Positions 49,411 through 62,945 of a stretch of 64,000 bases of DNA are shown piece by piece. The first letter of the stretch is position 1. Each line of letters starts with the position of its first letter. The DNA is from Ilex aquifolium (lineage: Eukaryota; Streptophyta; Magnoliopsida; Aquifoliales; Aquifoliaceae). The notes beneath the pieces were generated by a model. That model saw only the letters and a list, made by a program, of their open reading frames with translations, was not told the origin of the DNA and ran no database searches. Both the position numbers and the translations under genes were made by a program. Location of the stretch: the NCBI GenBank assembly GCA_951799425.1, contig OX637395.1, forward strand, positions 888,501 through 952,500. The letters run 5' to 3'.

Positions 49411-49650
49411 ACTAGTAAACCATCATTTGAAAGAGATCTGACGATGAGGGCCACCTATGAACTGAAGCCTATCTCTATCTGCATTATATTGTATATATAT
49501 AAGATTGCCACGATTAACATATGCTGGTGCTCATCATCTCACTTGTCACTGCTCTTTATTTATTTATTTATTTTTCGTGCAATCGAAGGCAAATTATGAT
49601 TGATAATGCATGAGGGTTTATCCCTATTTCTGTCATTTTCTCGTGCAGAG

Positions 49651-50112
49651 GGATATTATTGCATAATTTTTTATGTTGAAAATTGGTGTCCCGATTCTAC
49701 GTCGGTACAACAGGGGTGATCGTTCTTAAAACGTCGCTACATCACTTAAAAAATGACATTTCTTTTCAATTGATGCAACATCATTTTAGGAACAAAAAGA
49801 CGAGCTGAACCAGTCCAAAAAATAATTTTATAATATTTTTTAAGAAGTTCATAGCAATACTTGGATAATTATTCATCCATCAGGGTGAATATGAATTCAC
49901 CCTGGTGTAGTGGAATATTATTGCATAATTATTTATGTTGAAAATGGGTGTCTTGACTTTACGACTATACAACACAGGTGATTGTTCAAAACGTTGTTGC
50001 ATTAAAAAATGACATTTATTTACAATTGATGCAATATTGTTTTAGGAACAACAAGAGAGTTGAACCAGTCCAAACAACAGTTTATAATATTTTTTAAAAA
50101 GTTCATAGCAAT
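49651..50112. repeat. Direct repeat, about 260-bp period
   Basis: GGATATTATTGCATAATT...GTTCATAGCAAT at 49651-49855 recurs at about 49911-50112 with many substitutions and small gaps: an older duplication. Confidence 0.8.
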
Positions 50113-50443
50113 GGGTGAAAATGGATTCAAACCAAAAAATATTCAGTTAGAGGAGAAAAGTTTTGAGTCGTTTTAGAGACTAAATGAGGCCTCTGTTTAG
50201 TATGTGGGACAAAAGGGGATTAGGGAGATGGGTTGAGAATAAAAGTCCACAAAGCCCATCAAACCCATGTTTGACAACTATATTTTTAGCCCAATTTATC
50301 AAACCCAGTCCGCTTTAGGCCCGCAATTTAAACTCATGTTCATGGGTTTCATGAAACCCGGTGGAGGGTGGGTTTCATATGGGGGTTAAAGGGTTGAACA
50401 TACAAAATGACATTTATACCCCCGTAAAACCCATATACCCCAA

Positions 50444-50518
50444 ATAATCAAATATTAATCAAATAATCAAATATTAATGAAATAATCAAATATTTATACC
50501 CCAAATAATCAAATATTA
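50444..50518. repeat. Short tandem repeat, AAATAATCAAATATTAAT unit
   Basis: Four imperfect copies of an about 18-bp AT-rich unit. Confidence 0.8.
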
Positions 50519-51988
50519 AAATCATAAGGACACAAGAAAATGTACGTATAAAAACATGAGTTTAGATTAGATTGTTCAGGAGCACAATAGTCATTTATAT
50601 ACAAATATATTATCATAATAGTGATATATCGTTGCGTATACTAAACATGGGTATGAACAAGATTGAATATTGAATCTCATCTTTATAAAGAGAGGTTTAA
50701 GTTTAGAAAGATTTGGACAAGTCAATACAAGCCCCTCCCAAAAAATCAACCAAATATGCCCTAAAAGAGTAAAAAGAAAAGGAGTTAGAGAGTAGTGGTG
50801 TAATTATTTTACTAAAATATCACAATTTTAAATATATTTACCAAGTTACTGGTCTTTCAATAAAAATCCATTTTCAAAACACGACTTCCAATATAAAGTT
50901 CTGCTTGAGAAACACTTTTAACGCAAAATCTTGAAAAACGTATTTTTAAAACATACCTTAACATCGAAAATCGTATTTCAAAAACACGCTTTTGTTGACA
51001 AAACAACAGTTTTGTAAATAAATTTTAAACAACGATATATATTTTCATAACATAAATTACAAAAAAAAAAAAAAATACAGTAAAAAAGTACAAGTAGTTT
51101 CCACTATTATGCCAGCTCAAGATCTTCTGACAATTAAGTAATAGATTCTATGGTTCGACAAAACTAGACTAGTAACCAACCCTGTAAGCCATGATTATTG
51201 TCGGATCATGTATCCATAAAACGACCAAAATCGTTGCATATTATGTTGGAATCGTACACACATTTTGTCAATGGCATGGAATTAATTTAAAGGCTTGGAT
51301 AAGATTACCGTGCCCAAAAGAAAAATGTACGTAATATTATAATCAAATTAATTTAGATACTTTTTAGTACATTATTTTTATCGTGATTTTTCTACCAAAG
51401 GAAAAGTACTTCTCTTTTGGGCGATTGTGGGCGATGACGGTTTCGAACTCTAGACATCGTAATTTATAGTTGTAGTCAACGTGCGCTAATACATTTGTTA
51501 TGATTTTATTAAATTAGACAGTGGACTACATTATAGACAATGTTAAAAAAAAAAAAAAATCATTCAAGAGATAAATTGAGAATTTTAATAACTTTCAAAA
51601 AATAAAATAAAATTTATCTTAATATTAAAAAGTTACTTGTTAATATCGTAACGAAAACCTAAAAGTGGCGACAGAGACACCCCAACATAGATTTTTTGAG
51701 TGGGAATTGGCATGTGAACAGCCGGTGATTATGGGTGACAAAGATTCACCCCAACATATCACGTTTGATTCTAATTGAAGCAAATTCTTCAGGCAACAAA
51801 AATCCAAATACATGACTTGTTTTGGTAGCCACAAAGATAGTTTTGGCTAAACAAGCTCTGTTTGGGGTCTAGAGGAATGTCACAAGTCAAAGAACCTTTC
51901 CAATCAGTTACAAGTTAGGTCGGGCCTACCTTACCTCCTAATCAGCAACGTATTTTCTTCCGCAACTCATTTTCGGTGGAAGAGTGCC
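50519..51988. other. Intergenic
   Basis: AT-rich with A runs at about 51060 and 51550. No gene seen. Confidence 0.5.
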
Positions 51989-51996
51989 GCCGTGAT

Positions 51997-52747
51997 TAGG
52001 GTGTCTATGGGCCGATTTATCCACGAATTTCGTTATTCGGCCTGAAAATATAGACCTGAAACTTGATAGGTCTAATAATTAGCCCCCCCGAACTCGAGTT
52101 CAATATCCTTAAAAAAAGGGTTTGGATTTGCCCCCAAACCCATTACTCAGCCAGAAGCCCGGCCCAAGAGCCAAGCCCAACCCACCCACATTGCCCACTC
52201 ACCTTTCATTTGAAAAAAAATTATACTTTTAAATCATTAAATTTGAAATTTTGAAATAAGTCTCCCAATGTCGAAATTTGAAGTTTTAAAAATTAAGATA
52301 CTGTAAATAATGTATTATTTTATTTTTCATATATTAAGCATACAAGTTTTACAGGGTAGAGTAATGCAAATGATAGATAAGTGAGTAGGTGTCAACCTAG
52401 TTAAGATGTATTCATTCTATTGGATATAATTCATCCCCTAATTAAAAATAAAATTATTCATTATTTTATTTTTATTCATTTTGACTCTATTTTTTATTCA
52501 AAAATATAATTTACACAAATATTAAATTACAAAAATATTTATTATTTTTAAATAAAATTGTATATAAAAAAGCCCGCAAGCATGCCCACCCAATAAGCTC
52601 GCGGGTTGGGCTGCGGATAGTCTACCCCTACCCGAAGCCCAGTCCGACCTGTCCGATAACTCACTTGGGTAAGGGCTTAGGTCTATACTACGAAAAACCA
52701 ACCCCAAAAAAATTTTGCGGGCCTAACCCGACCCATTGACACCCATT
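51997..52747. mobile_element. hAT-type MITE (751 bp) with perfect 8-bp target duplication
   Basis: Ends TAGGGTGTCTATGGGCC and GACCCATTGACACCCATT pair as inverted repeats. GCCGTGAT is duplicated at 51989-51996 and 52748-52755. An 8-bp duplication is diagnostic of hAT elements. The interior is GC-richer near both ends (GGCCCG/CGGGCT words) and AT-rich in the middle, with no transposase. Confidence 0.9.
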
Positions 52748-52959
52748 GCCGTGATATCACCATTGTCACAGTATTACAATAATGCTATTTTGACCTAATT
52801 TTGTTGACATAATGATATGACTTCAGTAGAATCATTGGATCAACACCAAGTTCTAATATTTAATGGACCCCACAGTCAATTCAAAAGTCATAGTGAATTA
52901 AGTCCCAATAGCATTGTTCCACAGTATTATCATCTAATAATAAATTTATTAGTAAACAA

Positions 52960-53205
52960 AGTCGGGGTGTCAAAATATGACATGACACAAACACGACACG
53001 AAATTAGAAGATTTGAATTTTTTTTAAATCATCTGTTTTGTCAAATGAGTGAACCTGACACGACACGATTAATAAGTGAATCAGGTATGAGTTAAATCAA
53101 TCAAAAAAAATATACGACACAACTCGTTTATATACCGGTTATACATAATTGATACACGACACAAACCCAATATAATATGACCTGAACTCGATATGATAAG
53201 CTTAG
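52960..53205. mobile_element. Repeat with CGACACGA words, probable DNA-transposon remnant
   Basis: Starts GTCGGGGTGTCAAAATATGA and contains ACACGACACGAAATTAG, CCTGACACGACACG and ATGACCTGAACTCGATA. It resembles, in style, the GTGTCG-rich segment at 28205-28330. Ends and target duplication are not resolved. Confidence 0.45.
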
Positions 53206-53877
53206 TTGAACCTTATTTTTTTATTTGGGATAATTATTCTCTGATATGATTAGAGTAGTTATTAAATTAAATGGAACCTACTTACTTAGGTATAAATTTA
53301 TTATTGAATAGCGATATTATATAACAACGATGGTGTGATCGATATTTTCTCCACAAGTAGGGCATCTAGGCCATTAACGGATTAGGTAGAGCCAGCCCCC
53401 ATGGTCCTACTCTTCAAATTTCTTCCATAAATTTTCGTATCTATTAATTTTGTTGGTCAAATTATATCTTGGCCTTGTTAACTATGAACTAAGTTTCACT
53501 TACATCCGATGTGTTGGGACAAAGCAAAAAAATTACACAGTTCGAGTGACAAAACAAAACAACTTTTGGTTAAACTATTAACAAATATTAATAATTGGGG
53601 TGATGTAAAATTAACTCATAGTTGAGGGGTACAAAATACAAAATATGGTAGTTGAGGGGTAATGTGTGAAAACCAAGTTTGTTTCAACTCTGTTAGGCTA
53701 ATGGACTGGGCCGCAAGACGATCGAGCCTAACTGCCAAATGTCACGATCCACTGCCCCCTACCTGTTGTACTATTGAGCTGCCCAAGAGCCACCGCGTGA
53801 TGGGTCCCGACATCTTATGTCCTGGTGGGCTACTGCCTACTAGGTTGATGGACTACTTCGTGGACCATAAATCATTT
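53206..53877. other. Intergenic
   Basis: A GC-richer patch at about 53695-53870 has an open frame of about 60 codons in the plus strand but no recognisable protein. No gene called. Confidence 0.45.
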
Positions 53878-54110
53878 AATTTTTTATTTTTTGGTTTAAT
53901 AATCAGGGGTGTTCGGACTAACTTACACGCATCTCGATTAATCTATTCCTTGATTCAATCAAAGACAAGTCATTCACACCAGAACTAAGGTAATAATAAG
54001 AGATAAATCCCTCATGATCTGGCCTTAAAATATTATCAAGATTCAAATTTAAGATGTCTGAATTTATAATTTATTTTTATTACTACTTGAACTACCTATT
54101 GGAATTATAA
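53878..54110 (-). mobile_element. tRNA-derived SINE, best preserved minus-strand copy
   Basis: TTTTTATTTTTTGG start (A-rich tail), then AATCAGGGGTGTTCGGAC, TCTCGATTAATCTATTCC, AATCAAAGACAAGTCATTCA, AAGATTCAAATTTAAGATG and, at the far end, the A-box side TTACTACTTGAACTACC. It serves as the reference for the other copies. Confidence 0.7.
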
Positions 54111-55660
54111 ACCATTTATCGAGGCTCACCCTACCATCATATAAATTATCGAAGTTAATATGCCTCCCACTACTCATTCAGGTTGAGCTTGTTAAAAATA
54201 AGTTCAATGACCCAAATGGGAAAATCTTATAAATTACTATTTCGAGGTCCCAAATATGAGTCGGGACGGTTCTTCATTGGCAAGAAAACATGAGCACGTG
54301 CATGCAATTGTTGTTGCCGTTGAGGCCCAACCCAAATTGGCCTGTCACCCAACTTACTGGATCCAGATTCAAACTAACGAAACTGGGTTGTTGCTGGCCC
54401 AACTCAATCCATCATGATGCACCAAGTTATGGTACCTAGTTTACATCAAAGTAACTTGGTTGATAATGACTTGTCGGATCTAGTGGCCATTTATCGATCA
54501 CACATCATTTTAAGAGGTTATCATTTCAAGAAGATGAAAGAATGGAAATCGTGGGAAATTTAGTCGTGTGTAGGGACCAAGTTCTGTGCAAATTTAACCC
54601 TTGAATTTTTAAGCATCTAACTAAGGATAATTAATCACAATTATATAAACTTCGCTTACCTTCTTTTTTACGTAATTATTTGATAATTAATTTGTATTTG
54701 TTGCATTAAACTTTACACCTGACCTGAATACACCCAACCACAAGACCAAAAATAGTTATAATAATTTCCCATTATTTAATCTTTTATTTTTAGTCTTATT
54801 TTCTAATCAGTCTAATATTACTCATTAAAAAAATATTTATTATTTACACTTTAAAACGGGGTTACACTGATTTGGATTTTAAAGTCTCTTCCCCCTATTA
54901 TTATGTTATAGGTGGCCGGCCGTGGGGTACTTCCACGCTTGACTGTGTCTAAACCCGCACGGCCACCCATTTCCTTATAAAGACATTAATACGGGATTTA
55001 ATACCTCTTTTTCAGCTGATCAAGTGTTCCAAAGGACACCAACGACTATATAGTCTTCTCTCACCAAATGAACCCAATCACTTCTAAAAATTATGCTCAA
55101 ATCACTAACCCCAACACATGAAACAACGACAAATAGTCAGATATTTTTGAATTTTTAAACGCATTTAATATACACATAAAATTTGAATAATATATTACTT
55201 GACTCGAAAAACTCGAACTCTTTGTATCCATAGTAGTGTGTCAGAACACTTGTCGTAGCGGGTTAGACAATTTAACTTTTTGATCTGAAGGTTGTAGATT
55301 TGAATTTTATTACAATCTAAATAAAACTAAATTTTAAAAAATTTTGATCGACGCTGTCCGATTAAAGTCTCAATAAAAGAGGGAAAAGATCTTCAAAAAA
55401 AATTATTAAATTTGATATAGTGTTGTAAATTTTGGTTTACACATTTATAATTATGGATTATATGAATAATAAATTATTTTTTTATTGAACAAATGAAAAA
55501 AGTAGAGATGCCATTGTTATGTCCAATCAAAACTAATCAGCGGAAGTTATGGGCACTTACGGTGGTCCTCATAAACACCCGAGTAACTCCCTTGAATTCC
55601 AGCTGGTTGAGTTTGTGTAGCGAGTCTCCAATTACTTCATACTCTAGCGAGTATGCGTAC
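54111..55660. other. Intergenic upstream of the ADNT1-like gene
   Basis: No gene seen. It contains GGCCCAACCCAAATTGGCC-like words at about 54320-54350, similar in style to other CCCAA repeats in the window. Confidence 0.5.
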
Positions 55661-55668
55661 TTCGTATG

Positions 55669-55680
55669 CTATATATCAGA
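55669..55680 (+). promoter_or_regulatory. Putative TATA box of the ADNT1-like gene
   Basis: GCTATATATCAG lies about 230 bp upstream of the ATG. A GA-rich leader (about 55738-55757) follows, as expected for a plant 5' UTR. Position only; no transcript evidence. Confidence 0.45.
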
Positions 55681-55901
55681 AACGCCGTCGCATAAAGCAT
55701 TCGTTGTGCAGCATTCCAGCTACCACTACCACCACTGTGAGAGAGAGAGGGCGAGAGAATGCAGAGACCTCAATAGTCGCCGCAACGCCGATTGATTATC
55801 GTCGGGAACCTGACGGCAAGTAAGATTGATTCAGATCCTTGACCGAGGGTTCCGGCGAGAACTTGATCGAGTTTCTGAGTTTTCCAGAGGTTTTTCTCTC
55901 T

Positions 55902-58900
55902 ATGGCTTCGGAGGATGTCAAGACGGGTGAATCAGCGGTTTCGACGATCGTGAATCTCGCCGAAGAGGCGAAGCTTGCGAGACAAGGAGTGAAGCCTACG
56001 AGAGAGCAGATCCTCAGTATCTGCAAGTCTTTGGTCGCCGGAGGCGTTGCCGGAGGCGTGTGAGTTTTTATTTTGTTATCCAAATATCAATTTACGAGAA
56101 AAAAAATGCAGTAAAGATTATATTTTTTACACATTTTGTCTGGTTGCTGAGAAAATTTGGAGGTGGAAATGAGAAGTAATTTGAAAGATCACATGATTGC
56201 ATTACGCTTAGCTACTTTATAAGCTTTTCTTGTAGTCTTTGAGTTACTTCTTGATATTGATCGACTTGCTGTGTGTATATCAGGTCACGCACTGCTGTAG
56301 CCCCATTGGAACGATTAAAAATATTGCTCCAGGTTGGCTAGTTTTGCTTTGAATTTGTTGATTTCCTTGTCCATTGAATCCCCATATCCATGCTTTGTTG
56401 TGCAACCATCACATCCCCAACTCCAGTCCTTACTCATTATCAAAGGTTCGGTAGCATAGTTACATCTGTGTTTACATAAAGCATATGTGCATATTTTCGC
56501 ATCTAGCTAGACTATCGAAGCACAGGTGTAGTAAGTAATTATGCCATATAGGAACAGTTGATAAAATTTTAGTTGACAATAGCAATAAAATTCAGTCTTT
56601 GAATGTCACATAGATGCTTCCTCTCTTCCTTCCTCTCTCTTACTGTTTGTGTACTGCAAATAAGGAATCTCACCATTGCCATGCGGTATACTCTACTACA
56701 GTCCATCTAATTTTCACTTTGATATGGTAGGACGTGTCAGTTATATGGTGGTTCAAAGGCACTTCTTTTTTACTTTTCCTGGGTAATCTAATTGTGTTGG
56801 CAAAGTCTTCTAATTTATCAATCTAATGGAAACCTTTTAGTTTCTTATTTGGCCATCATTTGTAACTATTCCTTCATTTCCATTGCTAGTAGTAAATCAT
56901 GGCATTTGTCCATGGTTGTAGCTTGATTTTAAATTTTTACACTTTTTCATCTAATTTTACCCTGTCACCAATGCAAATCACTGGGCCTTTTTTCTTGTTG
57001 TGGTAATATATATTACATTCGTGTTGTGAAGAAAATTTGTGAACCCACTTCAAGCTGTAAAAAAGATGATTCAAATAGTGGATTGCTTTCATGTCATGCA
57101 ACCAGTGCAATGTTGTACCAGCAGCATCAAAATGTTCATGCCAGACTTTTAAATGATTTCAAATTAATTTTATACTTTTCTGGTTTTCAAATGAATTGCC
57201 TAATATATTTTTCTTATGAGTAAATTGAACTTCTATATCACAAGAATATAAACGGTCTGGCATTTTGATCAACTGGTACCATACGGTCTGGCATTTCTGG
57301 TTTTTTTTCTTAAATATATGCGTTGAAAGAAAATTTTGATCAACTAGTACCATACGTATTTCATATATTAAGTGGCACTTTCAATATGCAGGTTCAAAAT
57401 CCCCACAGCATAAAATACAACGGTACAGTTCAAGGCTTGAAATACATATGGAGAACTGAGGGCTTCAGGGGATTGTTCAAAGGCAATGGTACTAATTGTG
57501 CTCGTATTGTCCCAAATTCAGCTGTCAAATTCTTTAGCTATGAGCAAGCCTCCAAGTATGATCCTTTCTTGAATGGCATTTGCATTTATATACTCTATGT
57601 TGTTGGTTGATCTTTTTTCTTTTGTGATTGTTTCCCCAGAAAGAAGTCCAATGTTTAACATTAGTGTGTAGGATTTTAAAGTTGACGGGGAATGATTTCA
57701 TTTTCTGACGTAAAATTGTTGGATTTTGGCTTTATTGAGTTCATTTGAGTATGCAATGTGGCCCTTATAGTCCCAAGTTCCTGTTATTTATAGAAATAAT
57801 ACAAAGTCTGACCCCAAAAGATTGTTTAAAACAAACATTGTGGTCTGATTAGCTATTGACATAAGAAAAATCTTAATGAGCCACATACACTGAAAAGCAT
57901 ACATGAAAATGTTTTTGAAACATGAATTATCTGAGAAACTATGTGAAATAATTGCTTGATTGGGCTGAAAAATGTGCAGTTTTACTGACCTGGTTTCTTT
58001 CTGGAATGACTCTGGATATTTAGAACTTAGGTGCTTCTAACAAGTTTGATATTGTGGCAAATGCATTTCTTATGACGATAATGGGCTTTTGTTTTTGAGG
58101 CAGTTAAAGTCTTATATGAGGTTCTCCCCATATGGAAGGACAGGAACACATAGCATAAGTTGTGTTCTGTTTTGTTCATCTATGGGAACTCGGTTTTGGG
58201 TGGGCCAACAGCATCTTGTTGCAGCAACTGAAAAACAAAATATTAAATTTCTTTCACAACCTCTTTCGTTTTATGGTTTCTTAAAAGCTTTAGGGCATGA
58301 ACTTCTTGGAATTTTTGCCTTTTGTAAAACTCTTCAGTCTTTTTTCTTTACCTGCCAACTCATTTCTGGTGAATCTCATCTTGTCTCAGAGTTCCCCTTA
58401 AACTCTTTACCACCGGGAATCCCTTTCAGCATTAATATTAATATTGGACAGCATAACTGGATTGGGCCTGGACAAGGGATTGGGATTGGGCTTGGGCAGG
58501 GGCAGCTTCTTCAACCCTTTGGGTTGGCCCCTTGGCCTTTAACTAAAACAACCCACCCACAACACTGTTCTACCTTTTAGACATCTTGAGGAGATGTCTC
58601 TTGTTTTACGAATTTTAAATTTCAGTGGACTCCTACAATCGGGAAACTGCAAAGTCAAGTGTCTTGGTTGTCTACATACTATAGAAACTATCATTAGATT
58701 ATTATTATTTAACCTTCACGATCATTTACCTATTTGTATTCCATTTCATTTCGTTACTTATCCCAAGCAACGGAACAGAAATCTTCTTGCTTATTTTAAC
58801 TCTTCTTTGTTATATGGCGACAGGGGTATATTATTGCTATACCAACAGCAAACTGGCAATGGTATGTCTGTCATCCTTTAGCTCTGTCTCTGTGTCATTG

Positions 58901-61900
58901 TTCTTGGGGTCGGAAAATCATCCCTACATGATTTCTATCATGCTGATAGTTTTAAACATTTTTGAATGTTGGGGTATATTTATTTTGGTTCTTGAGTGGG
59001 TGCTCATCTCACATTATATAGCTCGTAGATTAAATATGACATGTTCTGTCATATTCCATGTGTGGTTACATGGTAGTCCGGCTTGAAACTTTTGCTTTTT
59101 CTTTTTGTTGTTAATATTTGAGCTTCTAGCAGAATAAATGAATAATTGCATAGTTCATTTATCGCCAAGCAGTTGCTTGCAGTGGTATTTACTTGGCTGC
59201 CAATCTTTTCAAGGCCAAGAATATGTCCTACTAATGCAATTCTTCAGTATTTTTTAGATGCCAAGATTTGGTAGATATGAAGGTGATAGGTCTTTCATCT
59301 TCTCCCCACATTGTTAGCTTTTTGGTTTATTCACTTTGTGGCAAGGAGCCATAGTTGGTGCATCATTAAAGCTCAACGTGTCAAGCATGAGAATGCAGGT
59401 TTGACTTGTGGGAAGGTACTTTGTGCATAAAGCCCGAGTTTAGGTCTTTACCTAGTTCAACCTTTTGAGCTTAGCACAGGCATTATTACCATAAGATTCT
59501 CACCAGTCCAGATGTATTGGTGTTTTAGCCATGCATCCATGGATGCAGACAGACAGCGGGTAAACTAGGTTTTTTTTATATTCCTTCTCGAAGATAGTTA
59601 ACGGCTGAACTTAGCATAAATGTGTCTAGTAGTTAGTCCATTGCTCGTACTATTTTCACATACGCTTTCTGGTTGTAAAGCACTGCCGGTTGTAAAGCGC
59701 TGCCTTAGAAGTATTGTTAATGGTTAATGTACCAGTTAATGAGAATCTGCATCCCTCACATTTCTTTGATGCTCATGATATGTGTTGTCCTGTGCATCTG
59801 CTGAAAGCAATCCAAAAAGTTCCTTCCGTGAGCTAGAAACTAAGATATAAACAGCTCTTACTAGAAAAACTGGGGGACCATTTGTGTCATTATTCTCGTT
59901 ATGTTTTGCAGAGGATGCTCAGTTAACTCCTGTATTACGCCTTGGAGCTGGAGCTTGTGCTGGAATAATTGCCATGTCTGCAACTTACCCAATGGACATG
60001 GTACGAGGCAGACTGACTGTGCAGGTTTGTGAGTCTTCTTGAAAAATTAGAGCCTTTTAAAGTTTTGTGGGTTCTGTTTACGAATACCTGGCAGTTTTGT
60101 TTGGTTCTATTGCACTAGCATGAAGTCCTTTCTTATTTTTCAGACAGAGAACTCACCTTATCAGTACAGAGGAATTGTCCATGCTTTATCAACTGTGCTC
60201 CGGGAGGAAGGCCCACGGGCTTTGTATAAGGGCTGGCTTCCTTCTGTCATTGGAGTTGTAAGTTTCGTGATGATGGTGATACACTTTCTAAACTTTGTGT
60301 GTCCAATAATCAATGTTGTAATATGTGAAGTAAAGACCTATTTCTGCAGTTGTGTTCATTTAAAAGTTCAGTTTTTCCATTTTGAGGACTTTGTCGGCAA
60401 TCTTGAAATGGCAGTGGAGGAATCTCCTGGCAATTGGAGCCTACATAAGAAACGAGAAGTTTGATCTTTTTTATTTTGTCACTTACTCCCTATAAAAATG
60501 AAATCTACTTGATGAATCTTTTTGGCAATGATCAGTCCACCTTCACTGTGAGAAGAATTCTTTCTTGCTAGACATATCATTAGTAAATCTTTGTCACACC
60601 ACCCTTATTTTCTACTGTCAAACTGGGGGAAACTAGAATAGTTAAACTGAAACTTGCTTTACATAACAAGCAATGACATTCTAGAGAATAACATGGTTGT
60701 TATGCTAAACCTCTATTCTTCAGATGATACTTCGATTTTTTATTTTGTAATCGGTTTTTCCTCTATTCTGGATTCTTTATATTTGAACTTTATTTCCTGA
60801 TGCCTACCGACACTTCCTTGGCATTCCTATCATGAAGATGTCTATTCAGCCTAATTTTTTGCCTTTGTTCTTCCCTCGTGTGGAACTGGATGTTTTAATG
60901 CTAATTCTTGGAAGGTTTGCCACGTTATCTAGGTTTTACCAGGGTTAGGACTCTTTGTACCAACCCTAGTGTGGGTTACCTCAAAATCCTCATTTCATGA
61001 ATTATTCTTCTAGAGTCTCTATATTTCCCCGGTATCCTTTTTTTCATGGTAAGCTGGGACTGATAAGCAGACAATCCAGATTTTCTTCATTGTGCAACCA
61101 GTTACAATGTCAGTGCCCCGGATGGATAAAAGAGAAAAAATGAAAACTGATCAGTTATAGTGACATTCTAAAACTGAGTGTTGAGCCCGAGATATGCACT
61201 TTATAAGGTCTTCAATTAAGATTAATGCCTTTCTGGATCTTTGTTCTGCTGTTGGCATGGAGCATGGTAAACAGAATCTTGACATCTATTGACACCACTT
61301 TTGCCCCCATCCCTGGAGATGTTTGACCAAAATCATATTCATGCTCTTATGTTCAGTTACCAGATTAAAAACATCACATCAGGAAATGTATTTTCTCCTC
61401 AGTCTTTTTTGTGGAATTTATAGTTTCATTTGGTGTTTGCAGATTCCATATGTGGGTCTCAACTTTGCCGTATATGAATCTTTAAAGGATTGGTTGATAA
61501 AATCTAAATCTTTTGGACTTGTTGAAGATTCTGAGTTGGGTGTCACCACAAGGCTTGCCTGTGGGGCTGCTGCAGGAACCGTTGGCCAAACTGTGGCTTA
61601 CCCTCTCGATGTCATTCGTCGGAGAATGCAGATGGTGGGATGGAAAGATGCTGCTTCCATTGTTACTGGTGACGGGAGGACCAAAGCTCCCCTCGAATAC
61701 ACAGGCATGATTGATGCTTTCAGGAAAACTGTTAGGCACGAGGGCTTTAGAGCATTGTACAAGGGTTTGGTCCCCAATTCAGTGAAGGTCAGTCAGATAT
61801 TCTCATCCTATAACGTGACTTATATTGTTCCATCATTCTGATCACTACCTCCCAAGTAAAATTCCAAGGCTGGACAGATAAATGGTAATTGTTAAATGAA

Positions 61901-62669
61901 GGTTGTGTGGGGACGTGCCATTGTCTCAGGATATTGTTCACAAATTGATTGTGTCCGGTATTGTGTGTCATGGGTTAGCTTGTTTCGGAAATTATTGAAA
62001 CAATTTCTCTTGATAGCTTATCATAGAAAACCATCAATTACTCTTTTATACATGGGTAGAAATGGAAGATCAAATAGGGCTAGCACTCGGAGAGATGGTA
62101 ATCGTTTAAAAATGGTTTGATTGTTCATTCCATCACTGGCTTAACGCTCAGGACAGTTAATTCTGCACTTGATTCTGTGTGAAAACATGTGCTGAACCAA
62201 TCAACTCATAGCAATATTGGTATGCAATTGGTACCAAAAGAAGTTGTTGATACCTTATAGAAAGATGTTATTACTTACTGTAAGGGTCATGTTGTCCCAT
62301 GTCGGGTGAAGAGTTTGAGTCATTGTGGTAAGACCCACTGCCTTGAGCCTTGGGCCAAGTTTGGTTCCATTTGAGCATACAAAGGCCTTCTAGTGGTTGT
62401 GTGTTACTCACTAACACTTGCCTTTATAAGTTACTACCTGCATTTGGGTGCATGGAGGTGAGAGTGGAAAAAGGAGGGGGTTGTTTACTTTGTTAATTCA
62501 TTTGCTTGGTTAATAAGGTGATTTGTTATTGTTTTCATACAGATAATGTCCAATAATGTGTTAACTTTGCTGTTACCTGGTTCAGGTAGTACCATCCATA
62601 GCCATTGCTTTTGTGACATACGAACAAGTTAAGGACATATTGGGAGTTGAGATAAGGATATCAGACTGA
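55902..62669 (+). CDS. ADNT1: Mitochondrial adenine nucleotide carrier (ADNT1-like, SLC25 family)
   Basis: Eight exons: 55902-56059, 56284-56332, 57392-57555, 58824-58861, 59912-60024, 60144-60257, 61443-61787 and 62586-62669. All junctions are GT-AG with the frame kept; 1065 nt give 354 residues, against about 352 in Arabidopsis ADNT1 (At4g01100). The protein is an inner-mitochondrial-membrane carrier that exchanges adenylates (AMP, ADP, ATP). Three repeats each carry the SLC25 signature: PLERLK (60-65), PMDMVR (163-168) and PLDVIR (266-271). The matching even-helix signatures are YIWRTEGFRGLFKG, VLREEGPRALYKG and TVRHEGFRALYKG. The N-terminus MASEDVKTGESAVSTIVNLA and the C-terminus VKDILGVEIRISD match ADNT1 closely. 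Exon 4 has only 38 bases and can be missed by gene finders. Stop TGA at 62667-62669. Introns 3 (1268 bp) and 6 (1185 bp) contain long spurious frames that are not genes. Confidence 0.96.
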
Positions 62670-62917
62670 TGGGCAGGAAGCTCTGAAATTTGTTTGTCGA
62701 GTGTGCCACTAAATTATGGTTTTCCTCGACCAGGTCGGGTATATCTCGCCACCTTCCCGCTTCCATCGGAGGATGATGATCGAGACCTGTTGTAGTCTTT
62801 GGTTATATTGCTTCCCCTTATTTAGCAGTGTATCTTTCATTTTGAACATGTTTTAGCTTTTAGCTTTCAGCTGCTTATTTAGATGCTGTGTCAATAAGTA
62901 CTTGCAAAGAATAATGC

Positions 62918-62923
62918 AATAAA
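62918..62923 (+). terminator. Putative polyadenylation signal of the ADNT1-like gene
   Basis: AATAAA about 250 bp after the stop codon, with an AATAATG near-match just before it. The 3' UTR would then be about 62670-62945. Confidence 0.5.
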
Positions 62924-62945
62924 TGCATTTGCAAGAAGTGATGTT

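Noticed and set aside
58089-59086. Frames of 95-163 codons within the ADNT1-like gene
   Set aside because: They lie in introns 3 and 4, read through the 38-base exon 4 in part, and resemble no protein I know.
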